Shown: positions 54,952 to 64,000 of the stretch, piece by piece
Position numbering within the stretch: position 1 is the stretch's first letter
How the letters are laid out: each line of letters begins with the position of its first letter
Assembly: GCF_000306235.2 (NCBI RefSeq)
Contig: NZ_AKWZ02000010.1
Coordinates: 1,426,001 to 1,490,000, forward strand
DNA: 64,000 nt
Reading direction: 5' to 3'
DNA from: Leptospira fainei serovar Hurstbridge str. BUT 6
GTDB taxonomy: Bacteria; Spirochaetota; Leptospiria; Leptospirales; Leptospiraceae
Translations under genes and position numbers: made by a program
The notes under the pieces: model-generated
What the model saw: the letters and a program-made list of their open reading frames with translations, nothing else
Database searches by the model: none
What the model was told of the DNA's origin: nothing

Positions 54952-55563
54952 TCATCCGGCAGCTAACTCTTCCACGAAGGAAAGTAGATTGGAATCGGGA
55001 GCTTCCATAAATTCGAGAGTTCGTTCGATGATATCGTCTAGAAAATAATTATCGTTCCGATAGGATTCCAGGAACCTTTTTGCCTCTTCCGTTTTTTCTG
55101 CAGGAAGACGGTTTTCTAGAACTAGCTGAGACAAAGCAAGAACTCCGAATGCGGATTTTAAAGAGTCGGGATTGGAAGCTATATTTAAGATTTCATTTAC
55201 GTCGATTTCCCGAAACGTTGGAACTAAATCGCTTATTAATTCGAGAGCGCCGATAGGTATGGTCCGATCAAGTGACTTAACGTAATTTACTAAGAGGCGA
55301 TAGGCTTGGCTATCTCCGATCCGCGCTAAGACGTGAAAAATTCCCGAAAGGAATCTCTTATGAAATCCCCAGGAAAGTCTACCCGAATCGGCGTCCCTGA
55401 CGGCTTGGTATAAAAAACTCCATATCGTTTTATCTCCCGCTAAGGCTTTCTCCGCAATTTCATCCAGCCAATTTTCAAAGTTCGGATTTTCTATTTCTTT
55501 CTTCAGAAACTCGAGGTACTCGTTAGGGGAGCTTGCTGAGGGGAGGGAAATTTTTTTCGACAT
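54952..55563 (-). CDS. Helical-repeat protein downstream of a HipA-like kinase
   Basis: The 203-residue product is nearly all alpha-helical with HEAT/ARM-like character (FHVLARIGDSQAYRLLVNYV, IPIGALELISDLVPTFREID, FGVLALSQLVLENRLP). It has no signal peptide or catalytic motif. Its gene follows the HipA-like kinase gene by 65 bases on the same strand, so it may be the kinase's partner, substrate or inhibitor. This partner is unlike the DUF3037 proteins that usually accompany this kinase group. I do not recognise the family. Confidence 0.55.
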   Translation of the reverse strand: MSKKISLPSASSPNEYLEFLKKEIENPNFENWLDEIAEKALAGDKTIWSFLYQAVRDADSGRLSWGFHKRFLSGIFHVLARIGDSQAYRLLVNYVKSLDRTIPIGALELISDLVPTFREIDVNEILNIASNPDSLKSAFGVLALSQLVLENRLPAEKTEEAKRFLESYRNDNYFLDDIIERTLEFMEAPDSNLLSFVEELAAG

Positions 55564-55628
55564 AGTACTAAAATCAAACGTGGAAATTCTTCCGATTGCC
55601 AGCTTTTTTTGGGATTGTGGAAGGGCTT

Positions 55629-56414
55629 TTATCCTTTAAAGAACTCAGTAATGGATCTCTTAGATTCTAGACTTTTGATTCGTTTCCAAAGATAAACGGC
55701 AAAAATTTCCCGTTTTCGATTGATCTCGTTTAGGGATTTCGGGTTCTTCCGATCCTTGAAAAATTCGGCAGGGACTTCCCAGGTTATGATTTCCAACTCG
55801 TCCAACGTGAGAACCTTGGAATTTTCGCGATGAACTCTTTCGAACGAATCCATATGAATTCTTTCGTAAAAGATGTGATCCTTTGAACGACTCCAGAAGC
55901 GTTTCGGTAAATCTTCGGTTAAGTTTGAAAAATCGTATTGAAAACCTAAGGCCGCTCCATGATCGATCAACCAATACTTTTCCTTACGAATCAGGATGTT
56001 CGGATTATTTCTTGTCCGATCCGGGTTTTCTATCAGCCAGTCGAACCAGAAAATATCTATCGCTATGTCTTCCTCGAATTTTTCTATCTGGTCTTCAGGA
56101 AGAATTTTAGAATTCGGAATATATTCGAATCCTAAATTCAAACCGGCGCTTGCATTTAGCAGCGACGTAAGTTCCGGATCTTCGTTTGAATTTACGAGCG
56201 TGCCATCCACTTGGATAAAGGCTCGATTGGGAACATTTAATCCGAGTCGATCGGCGATTCCGGCCGAGATCACTTCCGAGATCAAGGCTCCGTATCCTTG
56301 TCCTGCACCGGAAAGTTTAAGAAAAAATTCTCCATCTGCGGTTTCTATCAATAGAGGCCAGGAGCTGCCGACTTTTCGCGAAGAAAGTACGCGCTTGGCC
56401 TGATACGTTTCCAT
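55629..56414 (-). CDS. HipA-like protein kinase
   Basis: The 261-residue protein has the minimal HipA-family kinase layout: FFLKLSGAGQGYGALISEVI (ATP-binding Lys), GLNVPN, then the catalytic loop DWLIENPDRTRNNPNILIRK and the metal site WLIDHGAALGF. It lacks the N-terminal toxin domain and the HipB antitoxin partner of classical hipBA. HipA kinases phosphorylate protein or tRNA-synthetase targets. It is upstream of a helical-repeat gene and downstream of ilvD on the same strand. The target is unknown. Confidence 0.8.
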   Translation of the reverse strand: METYQAKRVLSSRKVGSSWPLLIETADGEFFLKLSGAGQGYGALISEVISAGIADRLGLNVPNRAFIQVDGTLVNSNEDPELTSLLNASAGLNLGFEYIPNSKILPEDQIEKFEEDIAIDIFWFDWLIENPDRTRNNPNILIRKEKYWLIDHGAALGFQYDFSNLTEDLPKRFWSRSKDHIFYERIHMDSFERVHRENSKVLTLDELEIITWEVPAEFFKDRKNPKSLNEINRKREIFAVYLWKRIKSLESKRSITEFFKG

Positions 56415-56445
56415 TGAAAGGGAAAGATTCGCTTAACGTAGCCTT

Positions 56446-58341
56446 TTATCGGACTGCATCGGCAGGTTGGGGCTCTCTCTTCGCGACCTTTCGCTCTACC
56501 TGACTTACGTCCCGAACGGCTCCGGTATGAGCGGAAGTCGTCATTGCAGCGTATGCCCGTAGTGCCGGAGAAACATGCCGCTTCCGCGATTTAGGCTTCC
56601 AAGCATCCTGGCCCTTTTCGTCCATTATGTTTCTACGATTCGATAATTCTTCTTCATCGACCATTAATCGAATGATTCGGTTCGGGATATCGATTTCAAT
56701 CGTATCGCCTTCTTCTACCAATCCGATCACTCCGCCTTCCGCCGCTTCCGGCGAAACATGCCCGATAGATAGTCCGGAAGTTCCTCCGGAAAAACGACCG
56801 TCCGTTAAAAGAGCGCAGGCCTTGCCCAAGCCTTTGGATTTTAAATAGGAAGTCGGATATAACATTTCCTGCATTCCCGGACCGCCTTTAGGGCCTTCGT
56901 AACGAATCACAACGACGTCGCCTTCAATTACTTCGTTTCCGAGAATCTTTGCGACGGCCTCTTCTTGGCTTTCCATAACCCTTGCTCGGCCCGTAAATTT
57001 CCAAATTGATTCGTCCACGCCCGCAGTTTTAACTATGCAGCCTTCAGGAGCTAAATTTCCGTAGAGCACTGCAAGTCCGCCGTCTTTAGAATAGGCATGT
57101 TCCACGTCCCGAATGCAACCGTTCTCGCGATCTAAATCCAAACTCGGCCATCGCCTTGATTGAGAGAAGGCTTCAGTAGTAGGAACTCCACCAGGAGCTG
57201 CGCTAAATAAATCGTGGGATTTGGATCCGGATTTTTGCCGAGTAATATCCCATTCTTCTAAAGCGGCGCCTAACGTAGGGCTGTGAATCGTAGCCACATC
57301 CCGATTCATTAATCCGACTCGATCTAGCTCGGCGAGAATCGCCATAACGCCGCCGGCACGATGAACGTCTTCCATATGGTATTTTTGCGTGGCCGGTGCG
57401 ACTTTGCAAACACAAGGAACTCTTCGAGAAATTTGATCGATATCTTTCATCGTAAAATCGATTTCCGCTTCTTTGGCCGCGGCAAGAATGTGAAGAACCG
57501 TATTCGTAGATCCACCCATCGCGACATCAAGGCTCATTGCATTTTGGAAGGCTTTATAGTTCGCGATATTTCGAGGAAGAACGGATTCATCACCTTGTTC
57601 ATAGAATCGCTTAGCCAAACTTACGACGATTCGTCCTGCATTCAGGAATAGCTCTCGACGATCCGAGTGAGTCGCCAATGTCGATCCGTTTCCCGGAAGA
57701 GAAAGGCCGAGAGCTTCGGTCAGACAATTCATTGAATTTGCTGTGAACATTCCCGAACAAGAACCGCAGGTCGGACAAGCAGAACGTTCCACAGCGGCAA
57801 CATCTTCGTCGCTTACGTTCGGATTAGCGGCTTCTACCATGGCATCGATGAGATCCAATTTTCGAATTTCGCCGCCCCAATTCACTTTTCCGGCCTCCAT
57901 CGGACCGCCCGAAACGAACACTGTGGGAATGTTTAAGCGGAGTGCAGCCATTAACATTCCGGGAGTAATTTTATCGCAGTTGGAAATGCAGATAAGAGCA
58001 TCGGCAGTATGCGCATTGACCATATATTCTACCGAGTCCGCAATCAGGTCTCGGCTAGGCAATGAGTAAAGCATTCCACTATGCCCCATTGCGATTCCAT
58101 CATCCACTGCGATCGTATTGAATTCCTTTGCGACTCCGCCTGCCTTTTCGATTTCTCGCGCAACCATCTGTCCCAAATCTTTTAGGTGAACGTGTCCTGG
58201 AACGAACTGAGTGAAGGAATTTGCGATCGCAATGATAGGTTTACCGAAATCGGTATCTTTCATACCTGTGGCTCGCCAAAGTGCTCTGGCTCCAGCCATA
58301 TTGCGTCCGTGAGTGGAAGTACGAGATCTGTATTGGGGCAT
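56446..58341 (-). CDS. ilvD: Dihydroxy-acid dehydratase
   Basis: The 631-residue enzyme has [20 protein letters not shown], the Fe-S ligands in [11 protein letters not shown] and [32 protein letters not shown], and a C-terminal [20 protein letters not shown]. It dehydrates dihydroxy-acids in valine, leucine and isoleucine synthesis. The whole chain is of the long enterobacterial/proteobacterial type with an [14 protein letters not shown] start, rather than the shorter type, so horizontal gain is possible. Regulation is not visible; there is no leader peptide. Length fits the long group. Confidence 0.97.
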   Translation of the reverse strand: MPQYRSRTSTHGRNMAGARALWRATGMKDTDFGKPIIAIANSFTQFVPGHVHLKDLGQMVAREIEKAGGVAKEFNTIAVDDGIAMGHSGMLYSLPSRDLIADSVEYMVNAHTADALICISNCDKITPGMLMAALRLNIPTVFVSGGPMEAGKVNWGGEIRKLDLIDAMVEAANPNVSDEDVAAVERSACPTCGSCSGMFTANSMNCLTEALGLSLPGNGSTLATHSDRRELFLNAGRIVVSLAKRFYEQGDESVLPRNIANYKAFQNAMSLDVAMGGSTNTVLHILAAAKEAEIDFTMKDIDQISRRVPCVCKVAPATQKYHMEDVHRAGGVMAILAELDRVGLMNRDVATIHSPTLGAALEEWDITRQKSGSKSHDLFSAAPGGVPTTEAFSQSRRWPSLDLDRENGCIRDVEHAYSKDGGLAVLYGNLAPEGCIVKTAGVDESIWKFTGRARVMESQEEAVAKILGNEVIEGDVVVIRYEGPKGGPGMQEMLYPTSYLKSKGLGKACALLTDGRFSGGTSGLSIGHVSPEAAEGGVIGLVEEGDTIEIDIPNRIIRLMVDEEELSNRRNIMDEKGQDAWKPKSRKRHVSPALRAYAAMTTSAHTGAVRDVSQVERKVAKREPQPADAVR

Positions 58342-58577
58342 AAGTAACGGCTACCTGGTATTACTTTAGACGTCGAGTTTTAAATCGACGGAAGAATCTT
58401 TGGTTTGGTCGATATTCGCCTATTTTTCAGCGTTAATTCACGCGGATCTGCCTAAGTCGCGAAGCGTTCAGAGAAGGAACGTTCAAATTCTGTAGTTGGA
58501 GCGTCTTGGTTCTGGGCGGGCCGGCGAAATGCATTGATTTCCGACCCGGGTACGCTTCTTGCTTATATTACTTTATA

Positions 58578-59900
58578 ATGGAAGAGAAGAATAATTTAGA
58601 AAAAGGATTAGGTCCTTGGCTACTTTGGGGGCTTGGAGTAGGTTATGTAATCTCCGGAATGTATTTCGGTTGGAATCTCGGACTTCCGATCGGGGGAACT
58701 CTCGGGCTGGGAATCGCAACATGCATCGTAGTTCTTCTCTATGTGACGTTCACGTTCAGTTATGCCGAGTTGGCTTGCATGATTCCCAAGGCCGGTGGCG
58801 CCTTCGACTATGCGAAGGAAGCTTCCGGAAATCGCTGGGGTTACATAGTCGGAATGGGACAATGGACCGAATTTCTGTTTGCTCCACCCGCTATCGCGGC
58901 GGCCATAGGAGCATATTTTTCATTCTTTTTACCGGACGTTTCTCCGACTCCGATCGCGATCGCAATCTATACTATTTTTACGATATTAAATATTTGCGGA
59001 GTAAAAGCAGCGGCTAGTTTTGAATTAGGAATCACGATTTTTGCAGTGGGGGAACTTTTACTTTTTTCGGCGCTCACCTTACCTCATTTTTCCTGGGAGA
59101 AACTTTCGCAAAATCCATTGCCCAACGGGTGGATGGGAGTTCTTGCTTCCTTACCCTTTGCAATCTGGTTTTTTCTCGCAATCGAAGGCGTTGCGAACGT
59201 AGCCGAAGAAGCGCAAAATCCGCAGCGAAATATCTTACTCGGATTCGGGTCGGCCTTAGGAACATTAGTTTTACTTTGTATACTCGTGTTCTTATCCTCC
59301 ATTGGAATCGGAGGATGGGAGGCGATCGTTTATACTCAGGCAGGAGGACCCGCCTCCGATTCTCCTTTGCCTTTAGCGTTACGAAAAATCTACGGTGAAG
59401 AAAGCTGGGCCTTCCATCTTTTGATAACGATCGGTCTCTTCGGTTTGATCGCTTCGTTTCACGGGATTCTTTTAGCGGGTGGACGGGCAACGCTCGAATT
59501 TGGGAGGGCAGGATTTTTACCGGAAGCGGTTTCGCGAGTTCATCCAAAATTTCATACGCCTGCCAACTCCCTGATTTTGAATTCCTGTTTAGGAGTGATC
59601 GCGCTATTAACCGGAAAAACCTCCGAACTCATCGTCCTATCGGCGTTCGGAGCAGTGACCTTATACTCGGGATCGATGGTTAGTTTTTTTCTTCTAAGAA
59701 GATCTCAACCGGATAGGAATCGTCCGTTTGTCGCTCCGGGAGTTCCCTTGGTCCCTATGATTGCACTTCTTTTATCAGTGTTAGTGCTACTCGTTATGAT
59801 CTGGCAGCATCCATGGGTTTTCGGCGCTTTTGTATTAATTCTGACTAGTGGAATATTTTGGGCCAGAAAAGTTCTATTCCTTCCCGAGGATTCGGGTTAG
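58578..59900 (+). CDS. eat: Amino-acid/polyamine (APC) permease, probable ethanolamine importer
   Basis: The protein of about 440 residues has 11-12 hydrophobic segments and the APC motif FSYAELACMIPKAGGAFDYA. The opening EKGLGPWLLWGLGVGYVISG and the GQWTEFLFAPPAIAAAIGAY region are those of ethanolamine permeases. It is ten bases ahead of eutB, which supports ethanolamine import. The ATG at 58578 is used; a longer TTG frame from 58506 lacks family resemblance. No good ribosome-binding site is seen, so the start is less sure. It replaces the EutH transporter of compartment-type operons. Confidence 0.85.
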   Translation: MEEKNNLEKGLGPWLLWGLGVGYVISGMYFGWNLGLPIGGTLGLGIATCIVVLLYVTFTFSYAELACMIPKAGGAFDYAKEASGNRWGYIVGMGQWTEFLFAPPAIAAAIGAYFSFFLPDVSPTPIAIAIYTIFTILNICGVKAAASFELGITIFAVGELLLFSALTLPHFSWEKLSQNPLPNGWMGVLASLPFAIWFFLAIEGVANVAEEAQNPQRNILLGFGSALGTLVLLCILVFLSSIGIGGWEAIVYTQAGGPASDSPLPLALRKIYGEESWAFHLLITIGLFGLIASFHGILLAGGRATLEFGRAGFLPEAVSRVHPKFHTPANSLILNSCLGVIALLTGKTSELIVLSAFGAVTLYSGSMVSFFLLRRSQPDRNRPFVAPGVPLVPMIALLLSVLVLLVMIWQHPWVFGAFVLILTSGIFWARKVLFLPEDSG

Positions 59901-59909
59901 GATCGACTC

Positions 59910-61301
59910 ATGGGTTATAAAACCGTTCTAGGAACGAAGACTTATCTTTTCCCGGATCTTAAAAATCTTCTCGCGAAGGCGAGTCCCTACCGCTCCGGGG
60001 ATGAGCTTGCGGGTTTGGCCGCCAATACTCAAGAGGAAAGAGTTGCCGCACAGATGGCCTTGGCGGATATATATTTATCAGATTTTTTGAATACAGAAAT
60101 CATTCCCGGCGACATAGACGAAGTTACTCGATTGATTTTTACTCGCCATGATAGAAAATCCTTTTCCAAAATATCACATTTAACGGTCGGGGAATTCAGG
60201 GATTTTTTATTGAAAGAAACGACGGATGCCCAATTGCTCGAAAGCCTGCGTTACGCGATTACTCCTGAAATGGCGGCGGCAGTTTCGAAGCTCATGTCCA
60301 ATCAGGATTTGATTCTTGCCGCAAAGAAATGCCTGGTAATAACGAAATTTCGAAATACGATAGGGCTTCCTGGCAGACTTTCCGTGCGTTTACAACCGAA
60401 CCATCCCACCGACGATCCCAAAGGAGTCGCTGCCAGCATCTTGGACGGACTTCTCTTAGGAAGCGGGGACGCCGTGATAGGAATCAATCCGGCGACCGAT
60501 AATGTTCCGACAACAATCGCGTTATTAGAAATGCTTGATTCGATCATTCAGAAGTATTCTATTCCGACTCAGTCCTGTGTTTTAGCTCACTTAACCACTT
60601 CGATGGAGGCGATGAAGCGCAAGGCCCCTTTAGATCTCGTGTTTCAGTCCATCGGAGGGAGCGAGGCTTTAAATCGAAGTTTCGGGGTAAATTTGGAACT
60701 CATTCGGGAGGCGAGGGAAATGGCCTTGTTCCTAAAACGGGGAACGTTAGGCGAAAACGTGATGTACTTCGAGACGGGTCAAGGGAGCGGCTTATCCGCA
60801 GGAGCTCATCACGGAATCGATCAGCAGACTTTGGAAACGAGAGCATATGCCGTCGCTCGGGAATTTTCTCCGTTATTGGTGAATACCGTCGTAGGTTTTA
60901 TCGGTCCGGAATATTTGTATAACGGAAAACAGATCCTTAGAGCGGGACTGGAGGATCATTTTTGCGGCAAACTATTGGGATTACCGATGGGAGTGGATGT
61001 TTGTTATACTAATCACGCGGATGCGGATCAAGATGATATGGATACCTTATTAACGCTATTAGGAGTTGCAGGATGCAATTACATAATGGGCGTTCCGGGA
61101 GCGGATGACGTTATGCTCTCATACCAAAGCACTTCGTTTCATGACGCACTGTATTTACGACAGGTATTAGGATTGAAGCCGTCGCCGGAATTCGAGTCTT
61201 GGCTTTTGGAGACGGGGATCTTTTCTTCGGCTACCGGTTTTCTTCCGAAGGAAGAAAACGGATTCAAATTGTTAGACGAGTTTTTAACCGGGAAAAATTG
61301 A
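59910..61301 (+). CDS. eutB: Ethanolamine ammonia-lyase heavy chain
   Basis: The 463-residue subunit matches EutB over its length: LSNQDLILAAKKCLVI-type helices, GLPGRLSVRLQPNHPTDDPK, DAVIGINPATDNVP, ETGQGSGLSAGAHHGIDQQT and VCYTNHADADQDDMDTLLTL. It holds the substrate and, with EutC, the adenosylcobalamin cofactor, and splits ethanolamine into acetaldehyde and ammonia. AGGAT lies before the ATG. EutC starts four bases after its stop. No eut microcompartment or reactivase gene is present in the window. Confidence 0.97.
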   Translation: MGYKTVLGTKTYLFPDLKNLLAKASPYRSGDELAGLAANTQEERVAAQMALADIYLSDFLNTEIIPGDIDEVTRLIFTRHDRKSFSKISHLTVGEFRDFLLKETTDAQLLESLRYAITPEMAAAVSKLMSNQDLILAAKKCLVITKFRNTIGLPGRLSVRLQPNHPTDDPKGVAASILDGLLLGSGDAVIGINPATDNVPTTIALLEMLDSIIQKYSIPTQSCVLAHLTTSMEAMKRKAPLDLVFQSIGGSEALNRSFGVNLELIREAREMALFLKRGTLGENVMYFETGQGSGLSAGAHHGIDQQTLETRAYAVAREFSPLLVNTVVGFIGPEYLYNGKQILRAGLEDHFCGKLLGLPMGVDVCYTNHADADQDDMDTLLTLLGVAGCNYIMGVPGADDVMLSYQSTSFHDALYLRQVLGLKPSPEFESWLLETGIFSSATGFLPKEENGFKLLDEFLTGKN

Positions 61302-61304
61302 GTT

Positions 61305-62069
61305 ATGCCTTCTTTTGAAAGCTGGAAAAAAATGACCTCCGCAAGAATCGGCTTATCGCGATCGGGAGGATCTCTTTCCACAAAGGATCTCCTGCAGTTT
61401 AGGCTAGACCATGCAAGAGCAAAGGACGCCGTACTGCTCGAGCCTAAGTTCGGAGAATTATTGATCGAACTCGATCATATCGGAAAAAAATACGGAATCG
61501 AGGCGGTCCCGGCGGAAAGCCGGGCGAAAGATCGAGGGGAATATTTGTTACGTCCCGATTTAGGTCGTAGTTTATCGGAGCCGTCGCACGGTGAACTTTT
61601 AGGCAGGAAAGGATCTTACGACCTGGATCTTGTTTGTGTGGATGGGTTATCGGCTAAAGCGATCGATTCAAATCTACTCCCGTTTCTGGAATCACTTCTA
61701 CCTAAATTGAAAGATTATAAGCTCGGACCCTTGGTGCTAACTCGCTTGGGTCGGGTGGCAATCGGAGACGAAATCGGACAGTGCCTAGGCGCGAAAGCTG
61801 TAGTCGTTATCATCGGCGAAAGACCGGGACTCTCTTCGGCAGATAGCCTCGGAGTATATTTAACGTATGAACCGACGATAGGTAAAACGGACGAACGACG
61901 AAATTGTGTTTCCAATATTCGTCCGGGAGGTTTAGAATTTGAAGCGGCTTCGGTTAAAACCCGTTATTTGTTGGAAGAAGCGTTAAAAAGAAGGCTTTCA
62001 GGAGTGGAGCTAAAGGATGAAATGGACCCATCCTTTTTTGTTCAAGGGGGAACGAAGCAACTTGACTAA
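61305..62069 (+). CDS. eutC: Ethanolamine ammonia-lyase light chain
   Basis: The 254-residue subunit has the EutC pattern: TSARIGLSRSGGSLSTKDLL, LDHARAKDAVL, LLRPDLGRSLS, VCVDGLSAKAI, VVVIIGERPGLSSADSLGVY and GTKQL at the end. It completes the B12-binding site with EutB. Its gene lies four bases after eutB, so the two are translated together. A perfect GC-rich hairpin follows the gene. Length is slightly short of, but consistent with, family members lacking N-terminal extensions. Confidence 0.96.
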   Translation: MPSFESWKKMTSARIGLSRSGGSLSTKDLLQFRLDHARAKDAVLLEPKFGELLIELDHIGKKYGIEAVPAESRAKDRGEYLLRPDLGRSLSEPSHGELLGRKGSYDLDLVCVDGLSAKAIDSNLLPFLESLLPKLKDYKLGPLVLTRLGRVAIGDEIGQCLGAKAVVVIIGERPGLSSADSLGVYLTYEPTIGKTDERRNCVSNIRPGGLEFEAASVKTRYLLEEALKRRLSGVELKDEMDPSFFVQGGTKQLD

Positions 62070-62097
62070 GATAAAAAATTCGGTTTTTGTAAATATA

Positions 62098-62125
62098 TCT
62101 CCCTAAGGCCAGGGCCTTAGAGAGA
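62098..62125 (+). terminator. Hairpin after eutC
   Basis: CTAAGGCC and GGCCTTAG form a perfect stem with a 2-base loop, extended by TCTC/GAGA after one mismatch, 29 bases past the eutC stop. No U-tract follows, so it may stabilise the 3' end or terminate weakly. Confidence 0.55.
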
Positions 62126-62314
62126 TATTGAATTCTCCTCAATTAGTTTTGAACCAAAGAATTCGCGTTAGGAGTCATTGATTTTCAATAGTAAGGTCAT
62201 ATTTAAACTTGATGGGAATTCCAGTTTAGGATGTATATAGCGTTGCCTTTTGTCGGTTGTATCCGTTAGGCGGCAAAAGCGGAATTTAAGCGAACTCTAA
62301 AAAGGATGCGAACA

Positions 62315-62545
62315 ATGTATAAATCAAATATAGAATATATTATCTCTTTAACGAATCGAAACGAACCCATTCCGGGAGTTCTTTCTTTGATTTGCGATAC
62401 GGTGGACTCCATGAAAACGGACGTTACTAATCTTGATGTGGAAGACGATCAAAGAAAGATCTTTAAGTCCGCGATAAAAGATCTAGTTTCCGGCTTAATT
62501 AAATTGGACGGACTCGTTGCTAATTTAAAGGAAACGGTCCACTAA
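62315..62545 (+). CDS. Small helical protein of unknown function
   Basis: The 76-residue product has no signal peptide and looks helical (GVLSLICDTVDSMKTDVTNL, FKSAIKDLVSGLIKLDGLV). The ATG at 62315 is preferred over one three codons upstream because AAGG is nine bases before it, whereas it directly abuts the earlier ATG. It is separated from eutC by a 245-bp gap with a hairpin and from the DsbD-like gene by 86 bases. I do not recognise the family. Confidence 0.5.
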   Translation: MYKSNIEYIISLTNRNEPIPGVLSLICDTVDSMKTDVTNLDVEDDQRKIFKSAIKDLVSGLIKLDGLVANLKETVH

Positions 62546-62631
62546 AGCTAACTCCGGCTTCACCCGGTTCGAAAGTTTAAAGCAGAATAATCTTTCCAAT
62601 TTTCCCCATCTCTAATTCGGTCTAATATAAA

Positions 62632-64000
62632 ATGTCCGGATATCGAATCAGCTTACCGTTTTCCTTTTTTATTTATACCTTTTGCATGTTTTTTTCTGCG
62701 GGAATTTTCGCGCAAAACCAGGAATATCGGGGCGCCCATTCTTATATAGAATTGAAGGCGGTATCAAGATCCGAAAACACTCTTCGCTTGGCTCTTTACA
62801 TCGAAGCACAACCGGGCTGGCACGTTTATTGGAAAAATCCCGGCGACTCGGGGTCCTCTTTACGAACGGATTGGAAATCGAACCCGTCCGGCATCGCTAC
62901 AGATTGGGAATGGCCGGTGCCGGAGCGAATCGAATTGGGGGATCTGGTTAATTTTGGGTATGAGAAACCGACGGTTCTATTTTCGGATTATAAAATTCCA
63001 AAATCCGACCAATCGTTTCGCATCGAAGCGAACTTACGTTGGCTCGTATGTAAGGAAGAATGTGTTCCCGAATCTGGAACTTTAATCATTCATAAAATAC
63101 AAAAATTCCTTCCTGAATCCGGATCCGGAAAATACTTCGCATATCAAAGAAGCCTAAAGGAATTGCCGCATACTCCCGAAGCGGGATTGGCGATTTCTTT
63201 CAGAAAAAAGAAAGATAGTTTTCTGTTTCGGATAAAAGGGAACGATCTCCCGGAGAAATTCGATTTTTTCCCCGCGGATCCCCGGATCGTATCGAATCAA
63301 AAACCTAGAACTTTAGAATATTCAAAAAATTTGATAGAATTCGAAATTCCTGCGTCCGAATATGCTTCGGGAGCTCCGAATTCTATTCGGGGAGTTTTAA
63401 CTTTAGGATCTCAGATCTATTCTATTCGGGCGAATGAATCGAAAGTAGGCTATTTACTCGAAGCGATATTTTTCGCATTCCTTGGCGGGATTCTATTGAA
63501 TCTGATGCCTTGTGTTTTTCCGGTTTTGTTTTTGAAGGCTTTCGCGATTTCTCAAACTTCGAATAAACAAACAAAGAGAATCGAGTCCTTATTCTACTTC
63601 GGCGGAGTGCTTTCCTTTTTTTGGATTTTGTTTTTCGGATTCGAGATTCTTCGATCCAGCGGAGAAAGTTTGGGTTGGGGGTATCAACTTCAGAATGCTT
63701 CCTTCGTTTTTTTTCTGATCCTCGTGTTCGTATTTCTCGGATTAAATATGTTAGGCGCTTTTGACTTTGCCGTCGGTCTAAGTGGGCCGATAGTAAGATT
63801 GGCTGATCAAAAGGGGAAGGTTGGCGCATTTTTCTCGGGAGCTTTGACCGTCCTCGTTGCTACACCATGCACGGCTCCCTTTATGGGTTCTGCGTTAGCA
63901 TACGCTTTCTCCGAGAATATTTTAAACGGTCTATCCGTGTTCACGTCCATGGCCGCAGGAATGTCCTTACCGTTCCTCATATTTCAGAACAGTAGCGGGT
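62632..64000 (+). CDS. dsbD: DsbD/ScsB-like thiol:disulfide interchange protein (partial, runs off window end)
   Basis: From ATG 62632 the frame is open to the window end (456 codons). It has a signal peptide (FFIYTFCMFFSAGIFAQ), a periplasmic N-terminal domain (WHVYWKNPGDSGSSLRTDW, YEKPTVLFSDYKIPK, RWLVCKEECVPESG with a CxxxC) and the start of the CcdA-type membrane domain, with key cysteines in NLMPCVFPVLF and VATPCTAPFMG. DsbD passes electrons from cytoplasmic thioredoxin to periplasmic thiol partners. The C-terminal thioredoxin-like domain lies beyond the window. No clear ribosome-binding site is seen. Confidence 0.85.
   Translation, partial: MSGYRISLPFSFFIYTFCMFFSAGIFAQNQEYRGAHSYIELKAVSRSENTLRLALYIEAQPGWHVYWKNPGDSGSSLRTDWKSNPSGIATDWEWPVPERIELGDLVNFGYEKPTVLFSDYKIPKSDQSFRIEANLRWLVCKEECVPESGTLIIHKIQKFLPESGSGKYFAYQRSLKELPHTPEAGLAISFRKKKDSFLFRIKGNDLPEKFDFFPADPRIVSNQKPRTLEYSKNLIEFEIPASEYASGAPNSIRGVLTLGSQIYSIRANESKVGYLLEAIFFAFLGGILLNLMPCVFPVLFLKAFAISQTSNKQTKRIESLFYFGGVLSFFWILFFGFEILRSSGESLGWGYQLQNASFVFFLILVFVFLGLNMLGAFDFAVGLSGPIVRLADQKGKVGAFFSGALTVLVATPCTAPFMGSALAYAFSENILNGLSVFTSMAAGMSLPFLIFQNSSG

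Noticed and set aside
58506..58577. TTG-initiated extension of the ethanolamine permease
   Set aside because: The family's conserved start begins at the internal ATG 58578.
1..64000. CRISPR arrays, insertion sequences, prophage and tRNA genes
   Set aside because: No regularly spaced repeats, transposase-like proteins, phage genes or tRNA-like cloverleaves were seen by eye.

Overview
This window looks like chromosomal DNA of a spirochaete of the genus Leptospira. The evidence is an LPS-type envelope (lpxK, msbA, an LptF/LptG permease), many short-signal lipoproteins, a DUF1574/MBOAT acylation pair, a SpoIIE phosphatase carrying a membrane sensor and TPRs, a STAS protein and several histidine kinases. 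Moderate G+C suggests a species outside the low-G+C core pathogens. The species-level guess is inference. No tRNA, rRNA, insertion sequence, prophage or CRISPR array was found. Genes are dense on both strands, with a few long leaders.

Layout. 1-3.1 kb is a vitamin B12/cobalt block on the minus strand: a partial cbtB and a TonB-dependent receptor, each behind its own cobalamin riboswitch of a different architecture, with a DoxX gene upstream. 3.8-8.2 kb holds a glycosyltransferase and a minus-strand cassette of small lipoprotein, 402-aa exported protein, MauG/MbnH-like di-haem enzyme and DUF5329 protein. 8.8-16.7 kb holds a MAPEG protein, a class II glutamine amidotransferase, a glycosyltransferase-polA operon, a DUF4097 protein, and a MarR regulator with an old yellow enzyme. 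16.8-23 kb holds an SH3b protein, a coiled-coil protein, LptF/G, a HEAT-repeat protein, a MoeB/ThiF enzyme and an LSm-like/beta-barrel protein. 23.3-30 kb is envelope biogenesis (lpxK, msbA, an oligopeptide-type binding lipoprotein, PBP1A). 30-38 kb holds a methyltransferase/FAD-oxidoreductase pair, an ABC-F protein, rdgB, STAS, DUF1574 and MBOAT.

38.7-49.1 kb is rich in signalling: a 1057-aa SpoIIE phosphatase, a three-gene kinase/receiver relay, a hydrolase with a helical N-terminus, a secreted PI-PLC-like enzyme with a lectin-like tail, and a response regulator. 49.1-50.5 kb is a Spy-like lipoprotein, ECF sigma factor and one-TM putative anti-sigma operon resembling the Cnr metal-sensing arrangement, with a candidate ECF promoter. 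50.6-53 kb holds ssb, a hisI homologue with a displaced metal-binding motif, mltG and a small protein. 53.2-58.3 kb holds an acyl-CoA dehydrogenase, a HipA-like kinase with a helical partner, and ilvD. 58.6-62.1 kb is an ethanolamine module (permease, eutB, eutC) without microcompartment genes. The window ends in a small protein gene and a truncated dsbD-like gene.

Two themes connect genes. One is B12: riboswitch-controlled uptake at the left end and the adenosylcobalamin-dependent ethanolamine lyase at the right. The other is envelope sensing and building: lipid A, peptidoglycan, lipoproteins, ECF and SpoIIE signalling. The best leads for something undescribed are the PI-PLC with lectin halves in swapped order, the hisI variant, the di-haem enzyme cassette, the Spy/ECF/anti-sigma unit and the HipA-like kinase pair.
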